DNA from: Pricia antarctica
Lineage (GTDB): Bacteria; Bacteroidota; Bacteroidia; Flavobacteriales; Flavobacteriaceae
Length of the DNA: 64,000 bases
NCBI GenBank assembly: GCA_011050085.1
Contig: DRGL01000062.1
Coordinates: 1 to 64,000, forward strand
Reading direction: 5' to 3'
Part shown: in pieces, positions 44,152 through 53,995 of the stretch
Layout: each line of letters starts with the position of its first letter
How positions within the stretch are numbered: position 1 is the first letter of the stretch
The notes under the pieces: model-generated
Told to the model about the DNA's origin: nothing
What the model saw: only the letters and a program-made list of their open reading frames with translations
Databases searched by the model: none
Program-made: the position numbers and the translations under genes

Positions 44152-45423
44152 ATGGCAGTAGATTTATTGTTAGGCCTACAGTGGGGCGACGAAGGAAAAG
44201 GAAAAATCGTCGACGTACTGACCACAAACTATGATATTATCGCGCGATTTCAAGGAGGGCCCAATGCAGGCCACACTTTAGAATTCGATGGCATAAAGCA
44301 CGTTTTGCATACGATACCTTCCGGAATTTTCCATAAAAATGCGATGAATATTGTCGGCAACGGGGTAGTGATCGATCCGGTCATTTTCAAGAAAGAACTT
44401 GATGCGCTAAAAAATTTCAATCTTGATATAAAATCCAAATTGCTGATTTCCCGTAAAGCGCACCTCATTCTACCTACCCATCGTTTATTGGATGCCGCTT
44501 CGGAAACGGCTAAAGGCAAAGCAAAAATTGGCTCTACATTGAAAGGTATCGGTCCGACCTACATGGATAAGACTGGCCGAAACGGTATGCGCATTGGGGA
44601 TTTGGAATTAGCCGATTGGAAAGAAAAATATCGTTCCCTTGCCAATAAGCATGAGGCCATGATTGATTTCTATAATGTGGATATCCAATACAACCTAGCA
44701 GAACTTGAAACAGATTTCTTTAAATCTATCGAAACCTTGCGAGAGCTGACTTTTATCGATAGCGAGGAATACTTATATCAAGCTCAAAAAAAGGGAGAAA
44801 AAATATTGGCGGAAGGCGCCCAGGGTTCATTGCTCGATATCGATTTTGGAACATACCCCTTTGTCACCTCTAGCAACACTACAGCTGCCGGGGCTTGTAC
44901 CGGGTTAGGGGTTGCGCCCAACCAAATTGGTGAAGTAAAAGGAATTTTTAAGGCCTATACCACACGTGTCGGAAGTGGCCCCTTCCCTACCGAACTTTTC
45001 GATCAAGACGGGGAAACCATGGGCCGGGTCGGGAATGAATTCGGTGCGACGACCGGTCGTCCAAGACGATGTGGTTGGCTAGATTTGGTCGCCTTAAAAT
45101 ATGCCGTTCAAATTAACGGCGTCACCGAGTTAATGATGATGAAAGCCGATGTCTTAAGCGGTTTCAAAAAAGTGAAAGTTTGTACGGCCTACAATTATAA
45201 AGGCGATAAAATAACACATCTACCGTACAATATCGAACCTGAAAACCTAACTCCCATCTATACAGAGATGAAAGGCTGGCAAAAAGACCTTACGCAGATG
45301 ACGAAGGCAGAAGAGTTGCCCGACACGCTACAGGCTTACATCGAATTTTTAGAAAAGGAACTTGAAACGCCTATCAAAATAGTATCGGTCGGACCTGATC
45401 GAACCCAAACTATTCACCGGTGA
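44152..45423 (+). CDS. purA: Adenylosuccinate synthase
   Basis: 423 aa, normal length. It joins IMP and aspartate with GTP in AMP synthesis. Motifs present are QWGDEGKGKIVD (~10-21, GTP loop and catalytic Asp), GGPNAGHT (~36-43), KIGSTLKGIGPTYMDK (~125-140), EGAQGSLLDIDFGTYPFVTSSNTT (~221-244) and GATTGRPRRCGWLD (~302-315). It is co-transcribed with the Fur-family gene and downstream of the ppGpp enzyme. Confidence 0.97.
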   Translation: MAVDLLLGLQWGDEGKGKIVDVLTTNYDIIARFQGGPNAGHTLEFDGIKHVLHTIPSGIFHKNAMNIVGNGVVIDPVIFKKELDALKNFNLDIKSKLLISRKAHLILPTHRLLDAASETAKGKAKIGSTLKGIGPTYMDKTGRNGMRIGDLELADWKEKYRSLANKHEAMIDFYNVDIQYNLAELETDFFKSIETLRELTFIDSEEYLYQAQKKGEKILAEGAQGSLLDIDFGTYPFVTSSNTTAAGACTGLGVAPNQIGEVKGIFKAYTTRVGSGPFPTELFDQDGETMGRVGNEFGATTGRPRRCGWLDLVALKYAVQINGVTELMMMKADVLSGFKKVKVCTAYNYKGDKITHLPYNIEPENLTPIYTEMKGWQKDLTQMTKAEELPDTLQAYIEFLEKELETPIKIVSVGPDRTQTIHR

Positions 45424-45515
45424 ACTATCAAAGTGTTGCCTGCATAATAGTAGCGCTTGCATAGCCTGATCCACTTTGAAAAAGTAATTTGAATAGAAGA
45501 TTAAAATAGACAACT

Positions 45516-46253
45516 ATGAAAAATAAAGTAGCTATTGTTACAGGAGCGGCATCCGGATTAGGAAAGGCCATCGCAAAAAAGTTGGTTCAAAACGGTGTAA
45601 CCGTAGTTGTTTCGGATATCGATGAAGAAAACGGAAAAAAGGTAGCGCAGGAACTGGACAAAAATGACGGGAAAGCTTTCTTTATCCAATGTGACACCAG
45701 CAAGCCGGAAGATTGTAAAAAATTAGTCAGTGAAACCATCGAAAAATTCGGGAAACTTCATTTTGCAATTAACAATGCAGGAATTGGAGGCGAACAGTCG
45801 TTGACCGGTGAATATTCAGTGGACAACTTTAAAAAAGTAATTGATATCAACCTTAACGGCGTTTTCTACGGAATGCATTATCAACTGCCTGAAATTGTAA
45901 AGAATGGTGGCGCTATCGTTAATATGGCCTCTATTTTGGGCAGTGTAGGTACGCCTCTTTCTGCGGCGTATGTTGCAGCCAAGCATGGGGTGGTTGGTCT
46001 TACGAAAACCACCGCTCTGGAATATGCCCAAAAGGGGGTTCGCGTTAATTCCGTAGGGCCGGGTTATATACAGACTCAGCTTTTAGACCAGTTAGATGAC
46101 GAACAGAAAGAACAGTTAGTGAAAGCTCACCCTATAGGCCGATTGGGCAAACCTGAAGAAGTAGCTAATTTGGTAGTTTGGTTATGCAGTGAAGAAGCAA
46201 GTTTTGTTACCGGTTCTTACTACTTAGTAGATGGCGGATATACGGCGCAATAA
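45516..46253 (+). CDS. Short-chain dehydrogenase/reductase
   Basis: 245 aa, classical SDR. Cofactor loop TGAASGLGKAIAKKL (~9-23), Asp after the second strand (SDIDEENGKK) suggesting NAD(H), NNAGIGG (~88-94), catalytic Ser in MASILGS (~137-143) and YxxxK in AAYVAAKHG (~152-160). The C-terminal GSYYLVDGGYTAQ is typical. The substrate is unknown. It stands alone between purA and the OstA-like gene. Confidence 0.92.
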   Translation: MKNKVAIVTGAASGLGKAIAKKLVQNGVTVVVSDIDEENGKKVAQELDKNDGKAFFIQCDTSKPEDCKKLVSETIEKFGKLHFAINNAGIGGEQSLTGEYSVDNFKKVIDINLNGVFYGMHYQLPEIVKNGGAIVNMASILGSVGTPLSAAYVAAKHGVVGLTKTTALEYAQKGVRVNSVGPGYIQTQLLDQLDDEQKEQLVKAHPIGRLGKPEEVANLVVWLCSEEASFVTGSYYLVDGGYTAQ

Positions 46254-46433
46254 CCAAAGTCTAAAAATCGAGGAGCAACATATATATTATGCATAATGAC
46301 CGGCTTCATTTAGGTAATCGGAAATACATACAAACCTAATGGTTCAGTACATATTCTATGTAGCCCCAATTAAGTCTTAAATCCATGCTCCTAATTCTAT
46401 CCCAATCCTTTATCGCCTCCCCCAAAAAAATCC

Positions 46434-46441
46434 TATTTTTG
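46434..46441 (+). promoter_or_regulatory. -7 promoter element for the OstA-like gene
   Basis: TATTTTTG (TAnnTTTG), 17 bases before the TTG start at 46459. Confidence 0.55.
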
Positions 46442-46458
46442 GGTAAAATTTTTAGGCA

Positions 46459-48252
46459 TTGCAATATTTAAAAAACTTCTTATTCTTTCTATTTGGCACG
46501 TTTTTGTGTTCTGCACAGAATGAAGTTACCAAGGAGAGTGATACTACTGAGACCAAACCCATCAATATTGTACACGGTGCCAATTTCACCAAAGACGAGA
46601 CTAAATTTCCCGGAGCGTCCATTTTCAGTAAAGACGATAGACAAGTACAGTTCGAGCATGAGGGGGCAGACCTTTGGTGTGATATTGCCATTTACTATCA
46701 AAAGGAGAAACGCATAAGGGCCTTGGGCAACGTGCGGCTACAACAGGGCGACTCCGTCAAAATGACCAGTGGAAAAATTAATTACGACGGTAATCTAAAA
46801 CTTGCTAAGGCTTTTGATACCGTAGTTCTTAACAGCAACAAAACCACCCTAAGAACCGATACCCTTTATTTTGATCGGGAAAAACAGGAATCCTATTACA
46901 ATCAGTCAGGCACCATCATCGATTCCACGAATACGTTGACCAGTAGAATAGGTCGCTACTTTATGGAAATGAAAAAGATTCGTTTTTTGGATAGCGTACA
47001 TATTGATAACCCAGATTACATCGTTGATTCAGAAAGGCTGGATTATTATGAAACTTCAAAAAATGCCTATATGTACGGCCCGTCCACAATAACGGGAGAC
47101 ACCTATAAATTTTATTTCGAACGGGGTTTTTATGATACCAAGGTAGAGCGCGGATACGGTATAAAAAATACACGAATCGATTATAATAATCGCATCATAG
47201 AAGGTGACAGCGTTTATTTTGATAAAGCTTCAGAATTCGCTTCGGCCACTAATAACATCACGGTTACCGACACCGTAAACAATGGTTTGATACGTGCACA
47301 CTATGCCGAAGTTTTTAAGGACAAGGATTCCGTTTTTGCAACTAAGAGAGCCGTATCGATTAGTTTAGTTGAAAAAGATTCCCTCTACATGCACGGTGAT
47401 ACGCTGATGGTGACCGGAAAGCCCGAAGATCGGATTCTAAGGGCATTTCGGAACGCAAAATTCTACAAGACAGATCTTAGTGGCAAATGCGATTCCATCC
47501 ATTCCCGTGAAAAAACAGGCATCACGCAGCTCATCAAAAATCCGGTTATTTGGAACGGTGAAAATCAAATGACCGGAGATAGCATACATCTGCTTTCAAA
47601 CAAGGATACTGAAAAGCTGGACTCTCTCAAAGTCATTGAAAATGCCTTTATTATTTCATTGGACAGTATCAGTAAAACCGGTTATAATCAGGCTAAGGGA
47701 ATCAATTTGTACGGAAAATTCATTGAGAACGAATTGAAAATAATCGACTTGGTCCAAAATACCGAAGTCATATACTACATGTATAATGATGACGACAATC
47801 TGCTTGGCATCAATAAAACGACTTGTAGTAAAATAAGAATCACTATGGCGAATAATGACATAGAGAATCTTACTTTCTTTACTATCCCGGAAGGCGATAT
47901 TTTTCCTGAAACGGAACTTCCGCCTGAAAATAGAAAGTTGAAGGGATTTATATGGCGCGGCGAAGAGCGCATCTTGACCAAAAATGATATTTTTGATGAA
48001 GATGACAATAATCTCGTCCTTCCAATAATCCGTGGTATAGATAATCCCATAGATATCGATGCCGAAGAAGCGGAACGAAGTTTAAATGCAGGTGATCCCA
48101 TCAATAGAATTCCATTGATCATACCAAACTCTGCGGGCAAGGACACAAAATCATCCGATGGGCAAAACGACGAGCAACTTCTCAACCCGAAACCTAAACC
48201 CGGGCAGCGACCAAAGTTGAAGAAGCTAACAACTTCATTATCAAACGGGTAG
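46459..48252 (+). CDS. OstA-like LPS-transport/assembly protein
   Basis: 597 aa. The start is a TTG at 46459: a stop codon (TAG) lies just two codons upstream in frame, so no earlier start is possible. A signal peptide (QYLKNFLFFLFGTFLCSAQ) precedes repeated OstA/LptA-type beta strands (DLWCDIAIYYQKEKRIRALGNVRLQQGDSVKMTSGKI style repeats through ~500). The tail is rich in Pro, Asp and Lys. Such proteins resemble LptA and the N-terminus of LptD that carry lipopolysaccharide through the periplasm; the exact role in Bacteroidota is not established. Confidence 0.85.
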   Translation: MQYLKNFLFFLFGTFLCSAQNEVTKESDTTETKPINIVHGANFTKDETKFPGASIFSKDDRQVQFEHEGADLWCDIAIYYQKEKRIRALGNVRLQQGDSVKMTSGKINYDGNLKLAKAFDTVVLNSNKTTLRTDTLYFDREKQESYYNQSGTIIDSTNTLTSRIGRYFMEMKKIRFLDSVHIDNPDYIVDSERLDYYETSKNAYMYGPSTITGDTYKFYFERGFYDTKVERGYGIKNTRIDYNNRIIEGDSVYFDKASEFASATNNITVTDTVNNGLIRAHYAEVFKDKDSVFATKRAVSISLVEKDSLYMHGDTLMVTGKPEDRILRAFRNAKFYKTDLSGKCDSIHSREKTGITQLIKNPVIWNGENQMTGDSIHLLSNKDTEKLDSLKVIENAFIISLDSISKTGYNQAKGINLYGKFIENELKIIDLVQNTEVIYYMYNDDDNLLGINKTTCSKIRITMANNDIENLTFFTIPEGDIFPETELPPENRKLKGFIWRGEERILTKNDIFDEDDNNLVLPIIRGIDNPIDIDAEEAERSLNAGDPINRIPLIIPNSAGKDTKSSDGQNDEQLLNPKPKPGQRPKLKKLTTSLSNG

Positions 48253-48366
48253 AAAAACTTTCATGGCTTTTTAGACAATCAGGCGACCTATAAAAGGTGC
48301 TTCAAAAAAAATCCAAAGTGAATATTTAGACCAGAGGCATACAATTCCGATAAATTAGATAACCCT

Positions 48367-49548
48367 ATGAAAAAAGACTTTCTAAAGTATCAAGCTCAGA
48401 CCACTCCCCACCCGCTTGCTCTAGAAATCTCACATGCTAAAGGAAGTTATGTTTATGACACCAAAGGAAAAGCCCATCTTGACTTTGTTGCGGGAGTGTC
48501 TGCCTGTAGCTTGGGTCATTGTCACCCCAGCGTTGTAAAAGCAGTTCAACAACAGGCTGCAAAATACATGCATGTTATGGTCTACGGGGAATACATTCAA
48601 AAACCGGCAGTTGATTATACGAAATTGTTAGCTTCACTTTTGCCCGCTCCGCTTGAATCTACCTATTTGGTTAATTCTGGTACCGAAGCCATCGAGGGAG
48701 CCATTAAACTTGCCAGACGTGTGACCGGTAGAAGCCAATTGGTTTCAGCCCATCATGCCTACCATGGCAATACGATGGGCAGCTTGAGCCTAATGGGATT
48801 CGAGGAACGGAAGGCAGCGTTTCGGCCATTGATACCCGATATTTCCTTTATCCGTTTCAACCACATAGGCGACCTCAAAAAAATTACCGAAAAAACTGCC
48901 GGTGTTGTTTTAGAGACCATTCAGGGCGGAGCGGGCTTTATAGAACCAAAGAACGGATACCTTAAGAAGGTAAGGCAGCGCTGTGACGAAACAGGGGCGC
49001 TATTGATTTTAGATGAAATTCAACCCGGTTTCGGCCGGACGGGGAAACTATTTGCATTTGAACATTACGATTGTATACCTGATATTCTCGTACTGGGTAA
49101 AGGCATGGCCTCAGGAATGCCGGTCGGAGCATTTACTGCTTCCGAAAAAATGATGGCAAGTTTACAGCATGCTCCCAAATTAGGTCACATTACCACCTTT
49201 GGCGGAAATCCTGTAATCGCAGCAGCTTGTTTGGCAACACTAAAAGAAATTACTAAAACTGACCTGATAGCTCAGACACAGAAAAAAGAAGAAATATTTC
49301 GTAAAAAATTGCAGCATCCTTTTATAAAGGAAATTCGTGGAAAGGGCTTAATGTTAGCCCTTATTATGAAGGATTCGAAAATTGCCGATCATGTCGTGCT
49401 CACTTGTGCCCAAAACGGTCTGATACTTTTTTGGCTTTTATTCGAACCAAAAGCTGTACGTATATCGCCGCCACTTACCATATCTATTGCGGAAATCGAG
49501 AAAGGCTGCGACATAATCCTTCAAGTTTTAACGCAGCTTGAGCAATAA
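48367..49548 (+). CDS. Class III pyridoxal-phosphate aminotransferase
   Basis: 393 aa, normal length. PLP-fold motifs are NSGTEAIEGAIKLARR (~101-116), HHAYHGNTMGSLSLMG (~129-144), the Asp that binds the pyridine nitrogen in LILDEIQPGFGRTG (~215-228), and the Schiff-base Lys in LVLGKGMASGMPVGAF (~243-258). This resembles acetylornithine/ornithine/4-aminobutyrate transaminases; the amino donor cannot be fixed. No arginine genes are adjacent. It lies between the OstA-like and TPR genes on the same strand. Confidence 0.9.
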   Translation: MKKDFLKYQAQTTPHPLALEISHAKGSYVYDTKGKAHLDFVAGVSACSLGHCHPSVVKAVQQQAAKYMHVMVYGEYIQKPAVDYTKLLASLLPAPLESTYLVNSGTEAIEGAIKLARRVTGRSQLVSAHHAYHGNTMGSLSLMGFEERKAAFRPLIPDISFIRFNHIGDLKKITEKTAGVVLETIQGGAGFIEPKNGYLKKVRQRCDETGALLILDEIQPGFGRTGKLFAFEHYDCIPDILVLGKGMASGMPVGAFTASEKMMASLQHAPKLGHITTFGGNPVIAAACLATLKEITKTDLIAQTQKKEEIFRKKLQHPFIKEIRGKGLMLALIMKDSKIADHVVLTCAQNGLILFWLLFEPKAVRISPPLTISIAEIEKGCDIILQVLTQLEQ

Positions 49549-49681
49549 CATGTTAACTAATTTGTTAATAATATAGCTCGTAGGCGTACAAATGCACAGT
49601 TCCAAAAGGCTAATTTTAAATCCATAGTAAAACCTCGACCTACATATTTTTAGTTGGCGATTGTTTAACAAAAACCGTTCT

Positions 49682-51085
49682 ATGGCGCAAGCATCCAACG
49701 AAAAACCCAACCAGCCCATCGATAAGTTTGAATCGATGCTCAAAACTGACGACGTATATTTCTTCGATGCTGAGGATTTTGAGGATATTATTCATCACTA
49801 TTTGAACAACGGTAAAATAGCTTTGGCTAAAAAGGCTATCAAGATTGGCTTACAGCAACATCCCGCCTCTGTAGAATTGAAATTATTGGAGGTAGAGGTG
49901 TTAGTCTTCGAAAACCACCTTGATATTGCCGAAAACTATTTGGATGTTTTACAGACACTGGATAGTACCAATGAAGAAATTTTCATTCAACGGGCGAACA
50001 TTTTTTCTAAGAAGGACAATCACGAAGCGGCTGTGGCACTTCTGAACGAAGCGCTAGGCCTTTCTGAAAATAGTTTCGATATTCATTCCCTTTTAGGCAT
50101 GGAATATCTTTTTATGGACGATTTTAAACTGGCCAAAGAAAGTTTTATGCGCTGTGTAGCCTTTGATGAACAAGACTACTCCTCACTTTATAATGTTATT
50201 TATTGCTTTGAGTTTTTAGAAGATTTTGATGGAGCCATTCATTACCTGAATGATTACTTAGAACGTAACCCGTATTGTGAAGTAGCTTGGCACCAATTGG
50301 GAAAACAGTATTTTACAAAAAAAATGTATCCGGAAGCGTTGACCGCTTTCGACTTTGCCATCATATCCGATGACACTTTTATCGGGGCTTACTTTGAAAA
50401 AGGGAAGGTTTTGGAAAAGTTAGGAAAATACAACGAAGCCATAGAAAACTACGAGGCCACAATTCAAATGGAAGACCCGACCTCTCACGCCTATCTGCGT
50501 ATCGGCAGATGTCACGAGCAGCTTGAGAACGATGAAATGGCTAAGTATTACTATTACCACACGGTTCATGAAGACCCGCTTTTGGATAAGGGCTGGCTTG
50601 CCATTACCGATTTTTACTTCCGACGAAAAGAGTACGAGAAAGCCCTGTACTACATAAATAAGGCCTTGAACATTGACGGCGAAAATCCGCAATATTGGAA
50701 AAAATGCGCTCATATCAATAGCGCTCTGGAAAAGTTCGACCAAGCAGACTTCGCCTATAAACAGTCCATAGATTTAGGGAATTATGAATTGCCCACTTGG
50801 TTAGGCTGGGCCGATGTTGCCTGTCAAAACCAAGATATCGCCGGTGCTGTTCACATATTATTGCAGGGACAGGAATTCTATCCTGAAAGTGCTGAAATAA
50901 AGTACAAAACAGCAGGTTTTCAGCTTGAAATGAACGACATGATCAATGCTCGAATCAGCCTTATAGATGCCCTGAAGCTAGATTTTGGAAAACTGGAACT
51001 TTTTTCCAGTCAATTCCCACAATATATCGACACCGATTGGGTCCGAAACATTGTTTCAAAAGTCGAGCGGAGCCTACGCCAATAA
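49682..51085 (+). CDS. Tetratricopeptide repeat protein
   Basis: 467 aa from the ATG at 49682; a TTG seven codons upstream is the alternative. Nearly the whole protein is TPR repeats (from about 35 to 450), with copies such as YNEAIENYEATIQMEDPTSHAYLRIGRC and YEKALYYINKALNIDGENPQYW. There is no signal peptide or membrane helix, so it is probably a cytosolic scaffold. The partner is unknown. Confidence 0.85.
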   Translation: MAQASNEKPNQPIDKFESMLKTDDVYFFDAEDFEDIIHHYLNNGKIALAKKAIKIGLQQHPASVELKLLEVEVLVFENHLDIAENYLDVLQTLDSTNEEIFIQRANIFSKKDNHEAAVALLNEALGLSENSFDIHSLLGMEYLFMDDFKLAKESFMRCVAFDEQDYSSLYNVIYCFEFLEDFDGAIHYLNDYLERNPYCEVAWHQLGKQYFTKKMYPEALTAFDFAIISDDTFIGAYFEKGKVLEKLGKYNEAIENYEATIQMEDPTSHAYLRIGRCHEQLENDEMAKYYYYHTVHEDPLLDKGWLAITDFYFRRKEYEKALYYINKALNIDGENPQYWKKCAHINSALEKFDQADFAYKQSIDLGNYELPTWLGWADVACQNQDIAGAVHILLQGQEFYPESAEIKYKTAGFQLEMNDMINARISLIDALKLDFGKLELFSSQFPQYIDTDWVRNIVSKVERSLRQ

Positions 51086-51143
51086 CTACATTAACGCTAC
51101 CGACACTCCGCCTCTTTTCCCGTTCAAGTCCGATTTAAAATCC

Positions 51144-51151
51144 TATTTTTG
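51144..51151 (+). promoter_or_regulatory. -7 promoter element for the first DUF368 gene
   Basis: TATTTTTG (TAnnTTTG), 20 bases before the ATG at 51171. It would start an operon of two DUF368 genes and aroE. Confidence 0.55.
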
Positions 51152-51170
51152 TCACCTTTGAAACGACAAT

Positions 51171-52085
51171 ATGGAAAACAGGACCTCACTACAATACATC
51201 TTTGTTACGCTTAAAGGAATGGCAATGGGCGCGGCAGATGTGGTACCCGGTGTCTCGGGTGGAACCATTGCCTTTATTTCGGGCATTTACGAAGAATTGA
51301 TCACCTCTATCAACAACATAAACCTAGCGCTTTTTAAAACGTTCAAAAGAGATGGTTTTAAGGCAGCATGGACGCAGTTGAACGGTAATTTTTTGCTAGC
51401 ACTTTTTATTGGTATTTTTATTAGTCTTTTTTCTCTAGCCACCTTGGTCAGTTGGTTGTTGGAAAACGAGCCTGTGCTATTGTGGTCTTTCTTTTTTGGT
51501 CTGGTTGCCGCAAGCGTTATTTTCGTTGGAAAGGAAATCGAAAACTGGAACGCCGTAGCTATAGTGGCTTTGATTATCGGAGCAGCGGTGGCTTTTTATA
51601 TTACAAAACTTCCCCCTTCGGGCAATAGTGATAGTCTCATTTACCTTTTTTTTTCTGGAGCATTGGCGGTATGTGCCATGATTTTACCGGGTATTTCAGG
51701 TGCTTTTATTTTAGTGCTTTTAGGTTCGTACAAGACCATTCTTGATGCGGTACACGAAAAGAATGTAACACTAATTGCAGTCGTAGGGGCAGGCGCTGTT
51801 TTCGGACTTTTAAGTTTTGCAAAGCTGCTCAAATGGATGTTCAATCATTATAAGAACGTGACCTTGGCCGTACTTACAGGCTTTATCTTAGGCTCCCTTA
51901 ATAAAATTTGGCCTTGGAAAAGGGTTTTGGAGTTGCGGATGATAGGTGAAAAAGAAATAATCATCGATGAAAATGTATCTCCTTTTGCATATGATGGCGA
52001 CAACCAACTTTTGTACGCCGTATTAGCCGCTATCGTTGGTTTTTCGCTTATTTTTATCCTTGAGCGTACCGCTTCGAAAAAATAG
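51171..52085 (+). CDS. DUF368 multi-pass membrane protein (copy 1)
   Basis: 304 aa with about eight membrane helices. The family signature GAADVVPGVSGGTIAFISGIYEELI is at ~18-42 and a second, MILPGISGAFILVLLGSYKTIL, at ~162-183. Some DUF368 proteins act in flipping or recycling of undecaprenyl/polyprenyl phosphate (PopT-type); applying that role here is inference. The second copy begins 10 bases downstream. Confidence 0.88.
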   Translation: MENRTSLQYIFVTLKGMAMGAADVVPGVSGGTIAFISGIYEELITSINNINLALFKTFKRDGFKAAWTQLNGNFLLALFIGIFISLFSLATLVSWLLENEPVLLWSFFFGLVAASVIFVGKEIENWNAVAIVALIIGAAVAFYITKLPPSGNSDSLIYLFFSGALAVCAMILPGISGAFILVLLGSYKTILDAVHEKNVTLIAVVGAGAVFGLLSFAKLLKWMFNHYKNVTLAVLTGFILGSLNKIWPWKRVLELRMIGEKEIIIDENVSPFAYDGDNQLLYAVLAAIVGFSLIFILERTASKK

Positions 52086-52095
52086 GTTTTTCTTC

Positions 52096-53127
52096 ATGTA
52101 CAATACCAGATCCTTTAGCGACAAGTTCTTTTTGGTCATCAAAGGCTTGTGTATGGGCGCGGCCAATAAAGTGCCTGGGGTATCGGGCGGTATCGTAGCC
52201 TTCGTCGGGGGATTTTACGAAGAATTTATTTATTCTTTACGAAAAGTCAATCGAAAAGCCTTCAAACTTTTACTGGGTGGCAGATTCAAAAGTTTTTACA
52301 CGTACATCAACGGAACTTTTTTAAGTTTATTGATATTCGGGATGCTCGTTAGCTATTTCAGTGTCTCGAAACTACTGGATTATTTTTTGGTTCAGAAAGA
52401 ACTTTTCGTGTGGTCCGCTTTTTTTGGGATGGTCTTAGGTTCAATATATTATATCGGAAAAGATTTCGAGCATTGGAGTAGAAAGACCATAATCGCAGGA
52501 ACCATTGGTCTTTTGGTTGGAATCTCCATTAGTTTTTTAAGTCCCGCAAAAGAAAATGACAACTTATTTTTCATATTTATCTGTGGTATCATTAGCGTTT
52601 CAGGCATGACCCTACCAGGTCTTTCAGGTTCATTTATTCTGATTTTATTAGGTAACTATGTTTTGTTGTTGGTCGATTCGGTCAATGCGCTATATGACAC
52701 CTTTGCAGAAATGCTCGTTGGAGATTTCAGTTTCATAAGAAATCAGGCACGGTTGAATATTCTAAGGATATTGGCGGTGTTTACAGCAGGCTCGGCAACT
52801 GGGCTGGTAAGCCTTTCGCACCTTTTAAGTTATGTACTAAAATATTACAGGCATATCACGACAGCGGTTATCATCGGTTTTATAACAGGGTCTTTGGGCG
52901 TCGTATGGCCATGGAAAAGAACGATTTTTAAAATAAATGCCCAAGGTCAAAACTTAATAGATTCGAACGGAAAAGAAATTATCGCCAATTATGAGCGGTA
53001 TATCCCTGATTTTACTCAAACTGAAAATTGGTGGTCATTGGTTTTCATGGCCTTCGGATTTATTATTTTATTGGGTTTGGACTGGTATGGGAAGCACAGA
53101 AAAGAATCTATTGTAACCCTAAAATAA
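52096..53127 (+). CDS. DUF368 multi-pass membrane protein (copy 2)
   Basis: 343 aa from the ATG at 52096 (MYNTRSFSDKFFLVIKGLCM); a longer frame to 52036 overlaps the previous gene. It has the paired signatures GAANKVPGVSGGIVAFVGGFYEEFI (~22-46) and MTLPGLSGSFILILLGNYVLLL (~170-191), and about eight helices. Longer than copy 1 through a loop near residues 195-230 and a tail. The two copies have diverged well beyond a recent duplication, so they may serve different lipid carriers or form a heteromer. Confidence 0.88.
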   Translation: MYNTRSFSDKFFLVIKGLCMGAANKVPGVSGGIVAFVGGFYEEFIYSLRKVNRKAFKLLLGGRFKSFYTYINGTFLSLLIFGMLVSYFSVSKLLDYFLVQKELFVWSAFFGMVLGSIYYIGKDFEHWSRKTIIAGTIGLLVGISISFLSPAKENDNLFFIFICGIISVSGMTLPGLSGSFILILLGNYVLLLVDSVNALYDTFAEMLVGDFSFIRNQARLNILRILAVFTAGSATGLVSLSHLLSYVLKYYRHITTAVIIGFITGSLGVVWPWKRTIFKINAQGQNLIDSNGKEIIANYERYIPDFTQTENWWSLVFMAFGFIILLGLDWYGKHRKESIVTLK

Positions 53128-53148
53128 AAATTCCTAATATTTTTTAGA

Positions 53149-53886
53149 ATGGAAAAAAACAGGTTTGGTTTAGTAGGAAGAGATATTGCCTATTCTTTTT
53201 CAAAAGGATATTTCAAGGATAAATTTTCAGACTTACAATTAGAGGGTTATTCCTATGAAAATTTTGATTTACAACAAATCGAGGATTTTGCTGATCTTAT
53301 AAAATCTAATACCGATATTAAGGGATTGAACGTTACCATTCCGTATAAACAGGAAGTACTTCCGTATTTGGATGATGTGGATGCACAAGCCAGAGAAATT
53401 GGTGCTGTAAATACTATAAAATTTCAGGGAAGCCGTTTAATCGGATACAATACCGATGCCTTTGGTTTTCAAAATTCGATTGAACCCTTCTTGAAGACCC
53501 ACCATACCAAGGCCTTGATCTTAGGAACAGGAGGGGCTTCAAAGGCCATTGCCTATGTTTTTAAACAATTGGATATCGCTGTAAAATTTGTATCCAGAAA
53601 ACCGGATGCAACCCAAATCGGATACGCTGATTTAAATTCATCACTAGTCAACGATTTTACTATTCTGGTAAATTGTACACCATTGGGAACGTATCCGAAA
53701 GTGGATGAAAAACCAGATATACCCTATGGGGAAATTAGTGACAAGCATCTTCTTTTCGATTTGATTTACAATCCCGATAAAACAGCTTTCTTAAAAGAAG
53801 GAGATCAAAGGGGAGCAACCATAGCCAACGGAAATCGTATGCTACAGCTTCAAGCGGATAGGGCTTGGGAAATTTGGAAGCAATAA
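53149..53886 (+). CDS. aroE: Shikimate dehydrogenase
   Basis: 245 aa, slightly shorter than E. coli AroE (272). It reduces 3-dehydroshikimate with NADPH in aromatic amino-acid synthesis. Visible motifs are AYSFSKGYFKDKF (~13-25, shikimate site), NVTIPYKQEV (~62-71, catalytic Lys), GAVNTIKF (~85-92), GYNTDAFGF (~98-106) and the Rossmann loop LGTGGASKAIAYVF (~123-136). It follows the second DUF368 gene by 21 bases. Confidence 0.95.
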   Translation: MEKNRFGLVGRDIAYSFSKGYFKDKFSDLQLEGYSYENFDLQQIEDFADLIKSNTDIKGLNVTIPYKQEVLPYLDDVDAQAREIGAVNTIKFQGSRLIGYNTDAFGFQNSIEPFLKTHHTKALILGTGGASKAIAYVFKQLDIAVKFVSRKPDATQIGYADLNSSLVNDFTILVNCTPLGTYPKVDEKPDIPYGEISDKHLLFDLIYNPDKTAFLKEGDQRGATIANGNRMLQLQADRAWEIWKQ

Positions 53887-53995
53887 GCTTCCTGTAACTC
53901 ATTAATAGCCAAAGAAGTCTAAAATACGCATTGCCATTAAAGCACTTGTTAGTATCTTGAACAATTAACCTTGTATTCAACCAATTATCACCATC

